This document shows positions 1 through 7,818 of a stretch of DNA of 64,000 nt, one piece after another (position 1 is the stretch's first letter; each line of letters begins with the position of its first letter). The notes under the pieces were generated by a model. It did no database searches, was not told the DNA's origin, and was given only the letters and a program-made list of their open reading frames with translations. The stretch is taken from contig CBDCYD010000005.1 of NCBI GenBank assembly GCA_965224045.1, forward strand, positions 434,001 through 498,000, in the 5' to 3' direction. The stretch comes from Tectiglobus sp965224045. GTDB taxonomy: Bacteria > Pseudomonadota > Alphaproteobacteria > Rhizobiales > Hyphomicrobiaceae. Both the position numbers and the translations under genes were made by a program.

Positions 1-125
1 CTACGTGTGAACCTCGCGTCAGGGCCGCCCATTGACAGTGCTTCCGGGCCTGACCCAGAACGCTCAGTCCGACCCGCCCCCTCCCTCAACCGCTTGCGAG
101 CCCAAATCCGGCAGGCATCATCACA

Positions 126-1457
126 ATGAACCACGCGCAAAACGCTGCTGTACCGAGGGCTGACCGCCTGCGTCTGCGCGATTGCTACGGCTTTTTCTTT
201 CCGCTCGTGTTGATGGTCGAGCTCAATATGATCTCGAAGTCGGCAATCCATGCCTTCCTTGCGCGAACCGACACACCGAGCATCACGCTCGCCGCATTCA
301 ACGCAGCCTTCACATTTTACTTTGCGATTTCCTCGGCAACGGAGGTCATGACGCTTCTGTGCCTGTCCTTCCTCAAGAGCCGAGCCGACGTCCGTCGCCT
401 GATGGGCTTCGTCGCCGTGATCCTGTTTGTGCCGATCACGATTGCCCTGACCGTCGCCTTCACGGATGTCGGCAATACGATATTTGGAAACTGGTTCGGG
501 TTGAGCGCACAAGGCCAGGTCGAGGCACGTCTGGCCGTTGGCTTTTTGGTGCTGAGTGTACCGGTACTCGTTTTCCGTGGCGCCGCCTTCGCACTTCTGA
601 TGTTGAACCGGCAGACGATCATCATCACGCTGAGCACGTTCGTTCGCCTGTCATCACTCGCGGTTTCCCTCGTCGTTCTACCCATGTGGCTGGGTGGCGC
701 TGCCATCGGCGCCGCTGCACTCGTCCTGTGCATGGCATCCGAAACCGTATTCGCGTGGTTGTTTGCGACCAGGCACCTCCTCGCCCTGCCCGCACGACGT
801 CAGACGCGAGAGAGCTTTTTCGGCTATTGGCGTTTTTCTTGGCCGCTGATCGTCAACAGTTCGGCAGAGATGGGGGTTATCTTTGTGATCAACCTTTTCC
901 TTGGCCGCCTCAGCAATGCCGAACTGGCAATCGCAGCATTCGGCGTGGTCCACGGACTGGTTTCACTCCTCGTGGGCCCGATGCGCAATCTCACGCAAAC
1001 CGCACAGACGCTCGTCAACCGGCGTGAAGACATCCGCGTGATGCTGATCTTCACCGGACACTTGATTGCCCTGTTCACGGTGTTGGCGCTGGCGCTCTTC
1101 CACACGCCGCTGCGCGACACGATTCTGCAACGGGTTATGGGATTGACGCCGGAACTCGCCGCCTACTGTGAACCGGCAATGGCGCTATCGTTCGTAATGG
1201 CGACGTTCTGGAGTTTGACGGCGCTCTTTCGCGGCTTCCTGGCCAAGGCACGGACGACCACGTCGCTGGCGGCGAGTGGCGTCCTGCGTATTTTCATCGC
1301 CGCGGCAACCGGCGCGGTGAGCCTCTCCTATCCAGACGTCAACGGCGCATTACTGGGGTCTGCCGCCTGGATCCTGTCCTACGCGGCAGAAACGATGGTC
1401 AGTTCTTGGCGGCTAAACCGCCTTGGCTGGTATGTCGAAACCGGCAACGCAGCATAG
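126..1457 (+). CDS. MATE-like (MOP superfamily) membrane exporter
   Basis: A 443-aa polytopic inner-membrane protein. Long hydrophobic stretches run through the whole length with short charged loops, consistent with about 12 transmembrane helices as in MATE/MOP-superfamily cation-coupled exporters. Residues from about 20 to 215 and from about 230 to 430 look like two six-helix halves, and the second half restarts with a Trp-Pro-Leu-Ile-Val-Asn segment at the point where MATE repeats do. Its substrate cannot be read from sequence. The best start is the ATG at 126, preceded only by a weak AGG (about 12 nt upstream). It converges on the L,D-transpeptidase with 7 bp between stops. I infer only an export or flippase role; an ANK-type transporter is an alternative within the same superfamily. 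Confidence 0.65.
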   Translation: MNHAQNAAVPRADRLRLRDCYGFFFPLVLMVELNMISKSAIHAFLARTDTPSITLAAFNAAFTFYFAISSATEVMTLLCLSFLKSRADVRRLMGFVAVILFVPITIALTVAFTDVGNTIFGNWFGLSAQGQVEARLAVGFLVLSVPVLVFRGAAFALLMLNRQTIIITLSTFVRLSSLAVSLVVLPMWLGGAAIGAAALVLCMASETVFAWLFATRHLLALPARRQTRESFFGYWRFSWPLIVNSSAEMGVIFVINLFLGRLSNAELAIAAFGVVHGLVSLLVGPMRNLTQTAQTLVNRREDIRVMLIFTGHLIALFTVLALALFHTPLRDTILQRVMGLTPELAAYCEPAMALSFVMATFWSLTALFRGFLAKARTTTSLAASGVLRIFIAAATGAVSLSYPDVNGALLGSAAWILSYAAETMVSSWRLNRLGWYVETGNAA

Positions 1458-1464
1458 TACGCAA

Positions 1465-2148
1465 TCAGTCAGCGGACGTCAGGCTGAACCCGACCTGCGG
1501 CAGGCCGAGACTCTGCTGGCGCCAGATGTGCTGGCGATCCGGTCGAGACGTACTGCGGCTTGCGCTGTTCGCGCTCGCGACAATCGTCGAAGTTTGCACG
1601 GCTCGTCCGGTGACTATGATCCGTGTATTGCGCAGGCCATGCCTTCGCACGAGGTTGTAGAACACTCTGGCGTTTGCCGTGCGCAGACGGATGCAACCGT
1701 GCGATGCCGGTCGTCCGAGCCGGCCGACAGCCGTCGTGCCATGCGTTGCGATCCCACCGTTAAAGAACACCGAATAAGGCATTGGCGCCATATCGTATTT
1801 GCGCGAATACCACTGCTTCGCCATCCATCCCGGTCGGTACGTCCCGGTTGGTGTTTCGTGCCCCGCTCGGCCGGAAGAAATCTTCCAGCTGTGAAGCTGC
1901 ACACCGCCGGAATGAACGGTGAGACGCTGCCCAGTCAGATCGATTCGCGCAACTAGCGTCGGCAAAGCCAGGGGAGACGGCCGGTTGCTGGTCGCAGGCC
2001 GGCGAGCAATCCTCCGCAACGCGCGGCCGCTGGAAGCGGCATCGCTCGCGACACTCGATTGTGGAGGGTCAAGCGCCGGCATTGCAACAACTGGCGCACC
2101 GAAAGTCACCGCAACCGTTGCGGCAACGCAAAAACAAAGACGCATCAC
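1465..2148 (-). CDS. L,D-transpeptidase (YkuD domain), secreted
   Basis: A 227-aa periplasmic peptidoglycan cross-linking enzyme of the YkuD (ErfK/YbiS) family. An N-terminal hydrophobic signal segment (residues 3–22) is followed by a Ser/Arg-rich linker to about residue 60, then the YkuD fold. The catalytic signature is complete: His136-Gly, then Ser149-His150-Gly-Cys152-Ile-Arg154, with Cys152 as nucleophile. The family makes 3-3 cross-links between diaminopimelate residues or anchors proteins to peptidoglycan. A basic, low-complexity tail of about 45 residues follows the domain. Start is at the tandem ATG-ATG (2148/2145). It lies 89 bp downstream of scoB on the same strand and may be cotranscribed or have its own promoter. 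Confidence 0.85.
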   Translation of the reverse strand: MMRLCFCVAATVAVTFGAPVVAMPALDPPQSSVASDAASSGRALRRIARRPATSNRPSPLALPTLVARIDLTGQRLTVHSGGVQLHSWKISSGRAGHETPTGTYRPGWMAKQWYSRKYDMAPMPYSVFFNGGIATHGTTAVGRLGRPASHGCIRLRTANARVFYNLVRRHGLRNTRIIVTGRAVQTSTIVASANSASRSTSRPDRQHIWRQQSLGLPQVGFSLTSAD

Positions 2149-2237
2149 AAATACTCCGGACGAGAACTCGACCGGAGAGTTACGTCAACGTCGTAAACAA
2201 AACCCTAATAGGGCCCGACAATAGCGCGGCCAGACGC

Positions 2238-2867
2238 CTAGTCGGCCAGACTTGCCTCGGTCTTCGCCCGTACCTCGTCCATCGTCACGTCGGGCGCCAA
2301 CTCGACCACCTTCAGACCTCCGTCAACAACGTCGAACACACCGAGATTGGTAATGATCCGATCGACGACACCGGCGCCGGTCAGCGGCAGCGTGCACGTC
2401 TTCAAGAGCTTGGATTCACCCTTCTTGTTGGCATGATCCATGATCACGAGGACGCGTCCGACACCGGCAACCAGATCCATCGCGCCGCCCATGCCCTTGA
2501 CCAGCTTTCCCGGGATCATCCAGTTGGCGAGATCGCCGTTCTCCGCCACCTCCATGGCGCCCAGGATGGCCAGGTCGATGTGGCCGCCGCGGATCATCGC
2601 GAAGCTGTCAGCAGAAGAAAAATAGCTCGTCCGGTCGAGCTCGGTAATCGTCTGTTTGCCGGCATTGATCACGTCGGCATCGATTTCCTCCTCGGTCGGA
2701 AACGGCCCCATGCCAAGCATACCGTTTTCCGATTGCAGAGTAACGTCGACACCGTCCGGAATGTAGTTAGACACAAGCGTCGGTATCCCGATCCCGAGGT
2801 TGACGTAGAAACCGTCTTCGAGTTCCTGGGCTGCCCGCGCAGCCATCTGATTGCGATCCCAAGGCAT
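2238..2867 (-). CDS. scoB: 3-oxoacid CoA-transferase, subunit B
   Basis: A 209-aa beta subunit of a two-subunit family I CoA-transferase (succinyl-CoA:3-ketoacid type). It carries the conserved Gly-Ile-Gly-Ile-Pro-Thr stretch (about residues 25–30) and the Ser-Glu-Asn-Gly motif with the catalytic glutamate at Glu47, which forms the glutamyl-CoA thioester in this family. Full length for a B subunit. It follows subunit A with a 15-bp gap, so the two are almost certainly one transcript and one heterotetramer. The usual role is activation of acetoacetate for ketone-body or PHB-derived carbon use, which fits the nearby PHA synthase. Substrate range (acetoacetate versus 3-oxoadipate) is inferred from similarity, not proven. 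Confidence 0.92.
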   Translation of the reverse strand: MPWDRNQMAARAAQELEDGFYVNLGIGIPTLVSNYIPDGVDVTLQSENGMLGMGPFPTEEEIDADVINAGKQTITELDRTSYFSSADSFAMIRGGHIDLAILGAMEVAENGDLANWMIPGKLVKGMGGAMDLVAGVGRVLVIMDHANKKGESKLLKTCTLPLTGAGVVDRIITNLGVFDVVDGGLKVVELAPDVTMDEVRAKTEASLAD

Positions 2868-2882
2868 ATGGGTCGTCCTCCG

Positions 2883-3581
2883 TTAAGCTGCCCGCACGGT
2901 GCGCTGTTCGATCCGCTTTTCGTGCTCACCCTTGATGATGCGCTGCACGAAGATTCCCGGCGTATGGATAAGATCCGGGTCAAGACTGCCGGTTGGCACG
3001 AGTTCCTCGACCTCGGCAACCGTCACGTTACCGGCCATGGCACAGACGGGATTAAAGTTGCGTGCAGCCTTGCGGTATACGAGATTGCCCTGCTCATCGC
3101 CCTTCCAGGCTTTGACGATCGCGAGATCGGCACGAATACCGCGCTCGAGGATATAGGTTTTTCCGTCGAAGTCTTTGTGCTCTTTGCCCTCGGCAATCTG
3201 CGTGCCCACGCCGGTGCATGTGTAAAACCCGGGAATTCCGGCACCGCCAGCGCGCAGACGCTCCGCCAGTGTCCCTTGCGGGTTGAACTCGATTTCCAGC
3301 TCTCCCGCCAGATACTGCCGCATGAACTCGTCGTTCTCGCCGACATAAGACGACACCATCTTTTTGACCTGCTTCGTTTGCAACAGCAGGCCGAGGCCGA
3401 AATCGTCGACCCCGGCATTGTTCGAAACGATCGTCAGGTCCTTGGTTCCTGAGTCGCGGATCGCGGTGATGAGATTCTCGGGAATTCCACAAAGGCCGAA
3501 GCCGCCTGCAGCAATCAGCATGCCGTCCTTGAGCACGCCGTCCAACGCCGACGCGGCATCGGAACATACTTTCTTCATCAT
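2883..3581 (-). CDS. scoA: 3-oxoacid CoA-transferase, subunit A
   Basis: A 232-aa alpha subunit of the family I CoA-transferase paired with scoB. It shows the Gly-rich CoA-binding segment GGFGLCGIPENLI (about residues 26–38) and the SNNAG block typical of the alpha subunit. Start is at an ATG-ATG pair (3581/3578) behind a strong AAGGAGG. Together the subunits move CoA from succinyl-CoA to a 3-oxo acid in the cytosol. It lies 107 bp downstream of glpX on the same strand, and that spacer could hold its own promoter. The 15-bp gap to scoB indicates tight cotranslation. Confidence 0.92.
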   Translation of the reverse strand: MMKKVCSDAASALDGVLKDGMLIAAGGFGLCGIPENLITAIRDSGTKDLTIVSNNAGVDDFGLGLLLQTKQVKKMVSSYVGENDEFMRQYLAGELEIEFNPQGTLAERLRAGGAGIPGFYTCTGVGTQIAEGKEHKDFDGKTYILERGIRADLAIVKAWKGDEQGNLVYRKAARNFNPVCAMAGNVTVAEVEELVPTGSLDPDLIHTPGIFVQRIIKGEHEKRIEQRTVRAA

Positions 3582-3688
3582 TGCCTCCTTTTGTGCCCGC
3601 TGCTTCTGCCCGGACGTTCAATGCGGATCCGAGCCAGCACTGCAACCAGTTCATTGCTGGGCGTGGGAACCTCTAATCCAAAGCGGTT

Positions 3689-4654
3689 CTACAGCAAGGC
3701 GAGCTTGCTGCCGATATTGCGGAATGTCGTCTTTACTCGCCTCACCGTACCGGTCTGGGCCCGCATGACAACGGTTTCCGTTTCAGCGAAATCGCCGCGG
3801 AAATGCACACCGTCGAGCAGCGAACCTCCGGTTACACCGGTCGCGGAAAAAATCACGTCACCCGAAGCCATGTCATTGATGCTGTATTTCTTGGTCACGT
3901 CCGCGCCCATTTTCTCCGCGCGCTCGCGCTCCTGTTCGTTCGAAGGCAGCAACCGGCCCTGCATCTGGCCACCAATGCATTGCAAGGCGGCGGCGGCCAG
4001 CACACCTTCGGGCGCACCGCCCGATCCCAGATAGATGTCGATATTCGTCTGCTCCGGATCAGTCGTCCAAATAACGCCGGCGATATCACCGTCCGGTATA
4101 AGTTGCACGGCCGCGCCGGTCTCACGTACCGCCGCAATCAGCTCTGCGTGACGTGGCCGGTCAAGAATACACGCGGTAATCTCCTCGACGGGAACACCTT
4201 TGGCCTTGGCCAGAGCCCGGACATTTTCGCCTGGTGCCTGATCAAGATCGACAACGCCATCCGGCAGTCCTGGCCCGATGGCGATTTTGTCCATGTACAT
4301 GTCCGGCGCATGCAGCAGCCCGCCGCGCTCGGCGATAGCCAGCACGGCAAGCGCATTCGGCATGTTCTTGGCGCAGATCGTTGTACCTTCCAGAGGATCA
4401 ACCGCGATATCGACCGCCGGGCCTTCACCGGTGCCGACCTTTTCGCCAATGTAGAGCATCGGCGCTTCATCCATTTCGCCTTCGCCGATTACGACGATGC
4501 CATCGATGTTGATGCGCCCGAGTTCCTTGCGCATGGCATCGGTTGCCGCCTTGTCCGCCGCCTTGACATCTCCGCGGCCTCTCAACTTTGCCGCAGCAAT
4601 TGCCGCCCCCTCCGTAACCCGGCCAACCTCTAGAACGAGTGTCCGACCTAGCAT
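3689..4654 (-). CDS. glpX: fructose-1,6-bisphosphatase, class II (GlpX type)
   Basis: A 321-aa GlpX-family phosphatase that hydrolyses fructose-1,6-bisphosphate to fructose-6-phosphate in gluconeogenesis (in alphaproteobacteria sometimes also sedoheptulose-1,7-bisphosphate). The metal-binding motifs are present: Gly-Glu-Gly-Glu at about 57–60 and DPLEGTT at 86–92, with the GSGGAPEG substrate loop near residue 210. Length matches the family. The start at 4654 follows a clear GGGAGGAAG about 5 nt upstream. It is third in the minus-strand run aminotransferase–hom–glpX, a gene order common in alphaproteobacteria, 89 bp after hom. The position next to hom is conserved rather than mechanistically required. 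Confidence 0.95.
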   Translation of the reverse strand: MLGRTLVLEVGRVTEGAAIAAAKLRGRGDVKAADKAATDAMRKELGRINIDGIVVIGEGEMDEAPMLYIGEKVGTGEGPAVDIAVDPLEGTTICAKNMPNALAVLAIAERGGLLHAPDMYMDKIAIGPGLPDGVVDLDQAPGENVRALAKAKGVPVEEITACILDRPRHAELIAAVRETGAAVQLIPDGDIAGVIWTTDPEQTNIDIYLGSGGAPEGVLAAAALQCIGGQMQGRLLPSNEQERERAEKMGADVTKKYSINDMASGDVIFSATGVTGGSLLDGVHFRGDFAETETVVMRAQTGTVRRVKTTFRNIGSKLALL

Positions 4655-4743
4655 CGTTGCTTCCTCCCAGCCCGTATTGTCATGCCGTTAGCGGCCCGTC
4701 TGCACCTTTTGCTTCTTTAGACGCCGGCAACATTTCACCATGC

Positions 4744-6072
4744 TCAGTTCAGCTGCTCGATCCGGATCATCTTCGGCGCGTGCGCAATTTTTCCGTCTTT
4801 CTGAATGGCATCCATGGCGGCGCGCATCGCCGCCTCTGTGGTTTCATGGGTAATCAGGACAACCGAGGTCGGACTTCCGAGTTCCGGCCTGACGCCCGTG
4901 CCTGGCAGCTGATGTCTCGGCCGCCGCTGCACGATGCTTTCGAGCGAAACTTCCTGTTCGGCCATGCGCGTTGCAATTGCCGCCATCGCTCCCGGGCGAT
5001 CGTAAACGGCCAGGCGAACATAATAGGCACCTTTGTGCTGACCGGCCGGCGCCCGGCTGTAAGGCGCTAGTGCCGCCGCCGGAGTGACGAACGGAACGCC
5101 AATGCTGCCGCGCGCAACATCACCGATGTCGCTCATTACCGCGGAAGCCGTTGCTTCCGCCCCTGCACCAGGCCCAACGAGCAGCAGATCTCCGACAAAA
5201 TCGCCATCGATGGCCACGCAGTTCGTAACCCCCGAAACCTCGGCAATGGCCGAATGCTTGGCGACCATCGCGGGCTGCACGCGCTGCTCGATGCCGGCAT
5301 CCGTTTTTGCTGCTACGCCAAGCAGCTTGATGCGATAGCCGAGTTCGTCGGCCGCCTCGATATCCGCCGGTTCGATTTCCGCGATACCCTCGAGATCGAT
5401 TTGGTCGAACGCAACCTGCGTGCCGAAGGCGATGCTGGTCAGGATCGCCAGCTTGTGCGCCGCATCATGCCCGCCGATATCGAACGTCGGATCGGCCTCG
5501 GCGTAGCCCAGGTCCTGAGCATCCTTGAGCACGTCCGTAAACGGCAATCCCTCTTCCTGCATTTTGGTTAGGATGTAGTTGCAGGTACCGTTGAGAATGC
5601 CATAAACGCGCGTCACCGCGTTGCCGACAAGCGCCTCACGCAGCGTCTTGATTACCGGGATGCCGCCCGCGACAGCGGCTTCGAAGGCCAGCGCAACACC
5701 TTTTTCTTCGGCCAGACGCGCAAGCTCGACACCATGCTTGGCAAGCAGCGCCTTGTTGGCTGTGACAACGTGTTTGCCGGCGTTGAGTGCTGCCACCACG
5801 GCCTCGCGCGCGACGCCTTCATCACCGCCGATCAATTCGACAAAAACGTCGATCTCATCGCTGCCGGCGAGGGCGACGGCATCGTCGAACCAGGTTGCCT
5901 GGCTGACATCGAAGCCGCGATCGCGATTGCGGTCACGAGCGCTCACGGCGGCAATTTTCATCTCGCGGCCGGTCGCCTGTCTGAGCCGGTCGCGATGCAT
6001 CTCCGTCAGACGCACGAGCCCGCCGCCAACGGTGCCCAATCCTGCAATTCCAAGTCTAAGTGGGTTTGCCAT
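4744..6072 (-). CDS. hom: homoserine dehydrogenase with ACT domain
   Basis: A 442-aa NAD(P)-dependent enzyme reducing aspartate semialdehyde to homoserine, the branch point to threonine and methionine. Domains in order: a Rossmann domain from residue 5 (GIAGLGTVGGG); the catalytic/substrate domain with TANKALLAKHG (about 104–114) and the conserved GILNGTCNYILTKM segment (about 158–171); and a C-terminal ACT domain (about 350–440), which normally gives threonine feedback inhibition. It begins only 6 nt after the upstream aminotransferase stop, so the two are surely cotranscribed. The metY gene a few kb away uses a product of homoserine (O-acetylhomoserine). Confidence 0.95.
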   Translation of the reverse strand: MANPLRLGIAGLGTVGGGLVRLTEMHRDRLRQATGREMKIAAVSARDRNRDRGFDVSQATWFDDAVALAGSDEIDVFVELIGGDEGVAREAVVAALNAGKHVVTANKALLAKHGVELARLAEEKGVALAFEAAVAGGIPVIKTLREALVGNAVTRVYGILNGTCNYILTKMQEEGLPFTDVLKDAQDLGYAEADPTFDIGGHDAAHKLAILTSIAFGTQVAFDQIDLEGIAEIEPADIEAADELGYRIKLLGVAAKTDAGIEQRVQPAMVAKHSAIAEVSGVTNCVAIDGDFVGDLLLVGPGAGAEATASAVMSDIGDVARGSIGVPFVTPAAALAPYSRAPAGQHKGAYYVRLAVYDRPGAMAAIATRMAEQEVSLESIVQRRPRHQLPGTGVRPELGSPTSVVLITHETTEAAMRAAMDAIQKDGKIAHAPKMIRIEQLN

Positions 6073-6078
6073 TCCGCT

Positions 6079-7308
6079 CTACCGTGCCGCCCGCTGCTGA
6101 CTCATTGGCACAACATTGTGCAGTGTTGCAGGCCCCTGCGACAGGAACCGCTTGATGTTGCGCGCCGCCTGCCGAATGCGGTGTTCATTCTCAACCAGAG
6201 CGATGCGCACGAAGCCCTCACCGTATTCACCGAACCCGACACCGGGGGAGACCGCGACATCGGCCTTTTCGATGAGCAGTTTCGAGAAGGCCACCGAGCC
6301 GATCTCCTCGAACCCGTCCGGCAGCGGCGCCCAGGCAAACATGGTCGCCGGCGGCGAGGGCACGTTCCAGCCGGCCCGCGCAAAACTTTCGACCAGTGTA
6401 TCGCGACGACTTCTGTAGACCGAGCGGATCTCATCAACGCAGTTTTGCGGGCCGTTGAGCGCAGCAGCGGCCGCCACCTGGATCGGCGTAAAGGCACCGT
6501 AATCGAGATACGACTTGACCCGCGCCAGCGCTGCAATCAGCCGCTCATTGCCGACGGCAAATCCCATGCGCCAGCCCGGCATATTGTAGGTCTTTGAAAG
6601 CGACGTGAATTCCACCGCGATATCGATCGCACCGGGAACCTGAAGGATCGAGGGCGGCGGATTGTCGTCGAAATAGATTTCGGCATACGCAAGGTCTGAA
6701 AGGATGATCAGATCTTCCTGCTTCGCAAGCTGTACAGCCTGGGTATAAAAGTCGAGATCTGCGGTCATCGCCGTCGGATTGGAAGGATAATTGAGGACCA
6801 TCGCAATCGGCTTCGGAACCGTATGCCGGCAGGCACGCGACACGGCTGCTAGAAACTCTTCACCATTACTGGCCGCCAGGTGACGGACTGAGGCGCCGGA
6901 AATAATAAATCCGAACTCATGAATCGGATAGGTCGGATTGGGCGTCAGGATCATGTCGCCCGGCGCCGTAATCGCTTGCGCCATGTTGGCGAAGCCTTCC
7001 TTAGAGCCGAGCGTCGCCACGATTTGCGTGTCGGGGTCGAGGCTGACGCCAAAACGCCGCGCGTAATAGGCAGCCTGGGCCTTGCGCAGGCCTGGAATTC
7101 CCTTCGAGGCGGAATAGCGATGCACGCGCGGCTTGTTGACGGTCTCGACCAGCTTGTCGACGATATGCTGCGGCGTCTGCATATCCGGGTTGCCCATGCC
7201 GAGATCAATAATGTCCGCCCCCGCCGCACGTGCATCGGCCTTCAAGGCATTGACCTCGGCAAATACGTATGGCGGCAGGCGTTTGATGCGGTGGAGATCC
7301 TCGATCAC
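6079..7308 (-). CDS. class I/II aminotransferase (AlaC/DapL-like)
   Basis: A 409-aa fold-type I PLP aminotransferase, cytosolic. The PLP Schiff-base lysine lies in the block SLSKTYNMPGWRMGF (about residues 233–247), with the preceding NYPSNPT and SDLAYAE blocks that bind the cofactor ring. The early LGMGNPD motif and overall length fit the AlaC/LL-diaminopimelate aminotransferase-like subgroup often found directly upstream of hom in alphaproteobacteria. That neighbour suggests a role in amino-acid synthesis (alanine or aspartate-family), but the exact amino donor is not decidable by eye. It is the first gene of the minus-strand core-metabolism run, and its upstream region (shared with phaC) contains the double-hairpin repeat. 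Confidence 0.88.
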   Translation of the reverse strand: MIEDLHRIKRLPPYVFAEVNALKADARAAGADIIDLGMGNPDMQTPQHIVDKLVETVNKPRVHRYSASKGIPGLRKAQAAYYARRFGVSLDPDTQIVATLGSKEGFANMAQAITAPGDMILTPNPTYPIHEFGFIISGASVRHLAASNGEEFLAAVSRACRHTVPKPIAMVLNYPSNPTAMTADLDFYTQAVQLAKQEDLIILSDLAYAEIYFDDNPPPSILQVPGAIDIAVEFTSLSKTYNMPGWRMGFAVGNERLIAALARVKSYLDYGAFTPIQVAAAAALNGPQNCVDEIRSVYRSRRDTLVESFARAGWNVPSPPATMFAWAPLPDGFEEIGSVAFSKLLIEKADVAVSPGVGFGEYGEGFVRIALVENEHRIRQAARNIKRFLSQGPATLHNVVPMSQQRAAR

Positions 7309-7806
7309 GGTAGCCTCGCAAGATGGGCAGTTTGTCCGATTGCTGGTGGGGCCGGTCGCTGCTGGCCCGCATCACAGGTGTTTAATCGCGAACAGCCCAA
7401 TTCGTCCAGCGCGTCAATTGGTTACCTTGAAATAGCAGCCCGCTGGTGTTCCGGTTCTGACATTTCCTACCCGGTGCGGCAATGTCGAGAGCAATTGTCA
7501 GAAACGTAAGGAACACGAGCAAGCCAATGTTGCCAGTGTGCTTTTGCACCTGACGTTTGATTGAGAGACAAGCCGCACATGGGAACCAAACGTCAGGTGC
7601 AAAAGCTACACTAGGCGCAGGTGAGGCCGGCGCATTCCCGACACTGTCGGTAAGACAGCCGAAGCGAGCCGTCTTAGCCGTTTGGTGCGGTTCCCTAACT
7701 GGCCAGATTTGGCTATAAAGATCAATGGATTCCAGCGTCGGATCCAAGCCCCGAGATCCATGCCCTATGGGTTACTGATCCTGTTCCAATTGTCTTACCG
7801 CTGAGT
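7309..7806. other. divergent intergenic region aminotransferase/phaC
   Basis: This 498-bp non-coding stretch separates the aminotransferase (minus) from phaC (plus). It holds copy 1 of the double-hairpin repeat, then a near-palindrome CCGACA-C-TGTCGG at 7638–7650 that could be an operator, and a TATAAA at 7714–7719 that would make a reasonable -10 for phaC but lacks a convincing -35. No small gene is supported; the reading frames present show no domain or ribosome site. Confidence 0.6.
7445..7611. repeat. double-hairpin dispersed repeat, copy 1
   Basis: The first of two related copies in this window (the other at 29286–29453); they share the same block order and most bases. Hairpin 1 (7447–7516) starts TGTTCCGGTTCTGACA and is closed by TTGTCAGAAAC...GGAACAC, with decayed pairing. 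Hairpin 2 has arms 7540–7559 and 7587–7606, a perfect 20-bp inverted repeat with a 27-nt loop, flanked by CCAGTGT/ACACTAGG that lengthens the stem imperfectly. No coding capacity. It looks like a REP- or MITE-like structured element. Confidence 0.8.
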
Positions 7807-7818
7807 GTGACCACTAAC

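Noticed and set aside
2205..2220. CCCTA-A-TAGGG palindrome as a terminator between ldt and scoB
   Set aside because: The loop would be a single base, too small for a stable RNA hairpin.
2061..3452. 463-codon plus-strand frame across scoA/scoB
   Set aside because: It covers two well-conserved opposite-strand genes and their intergenic gap and shows no protein family signature.
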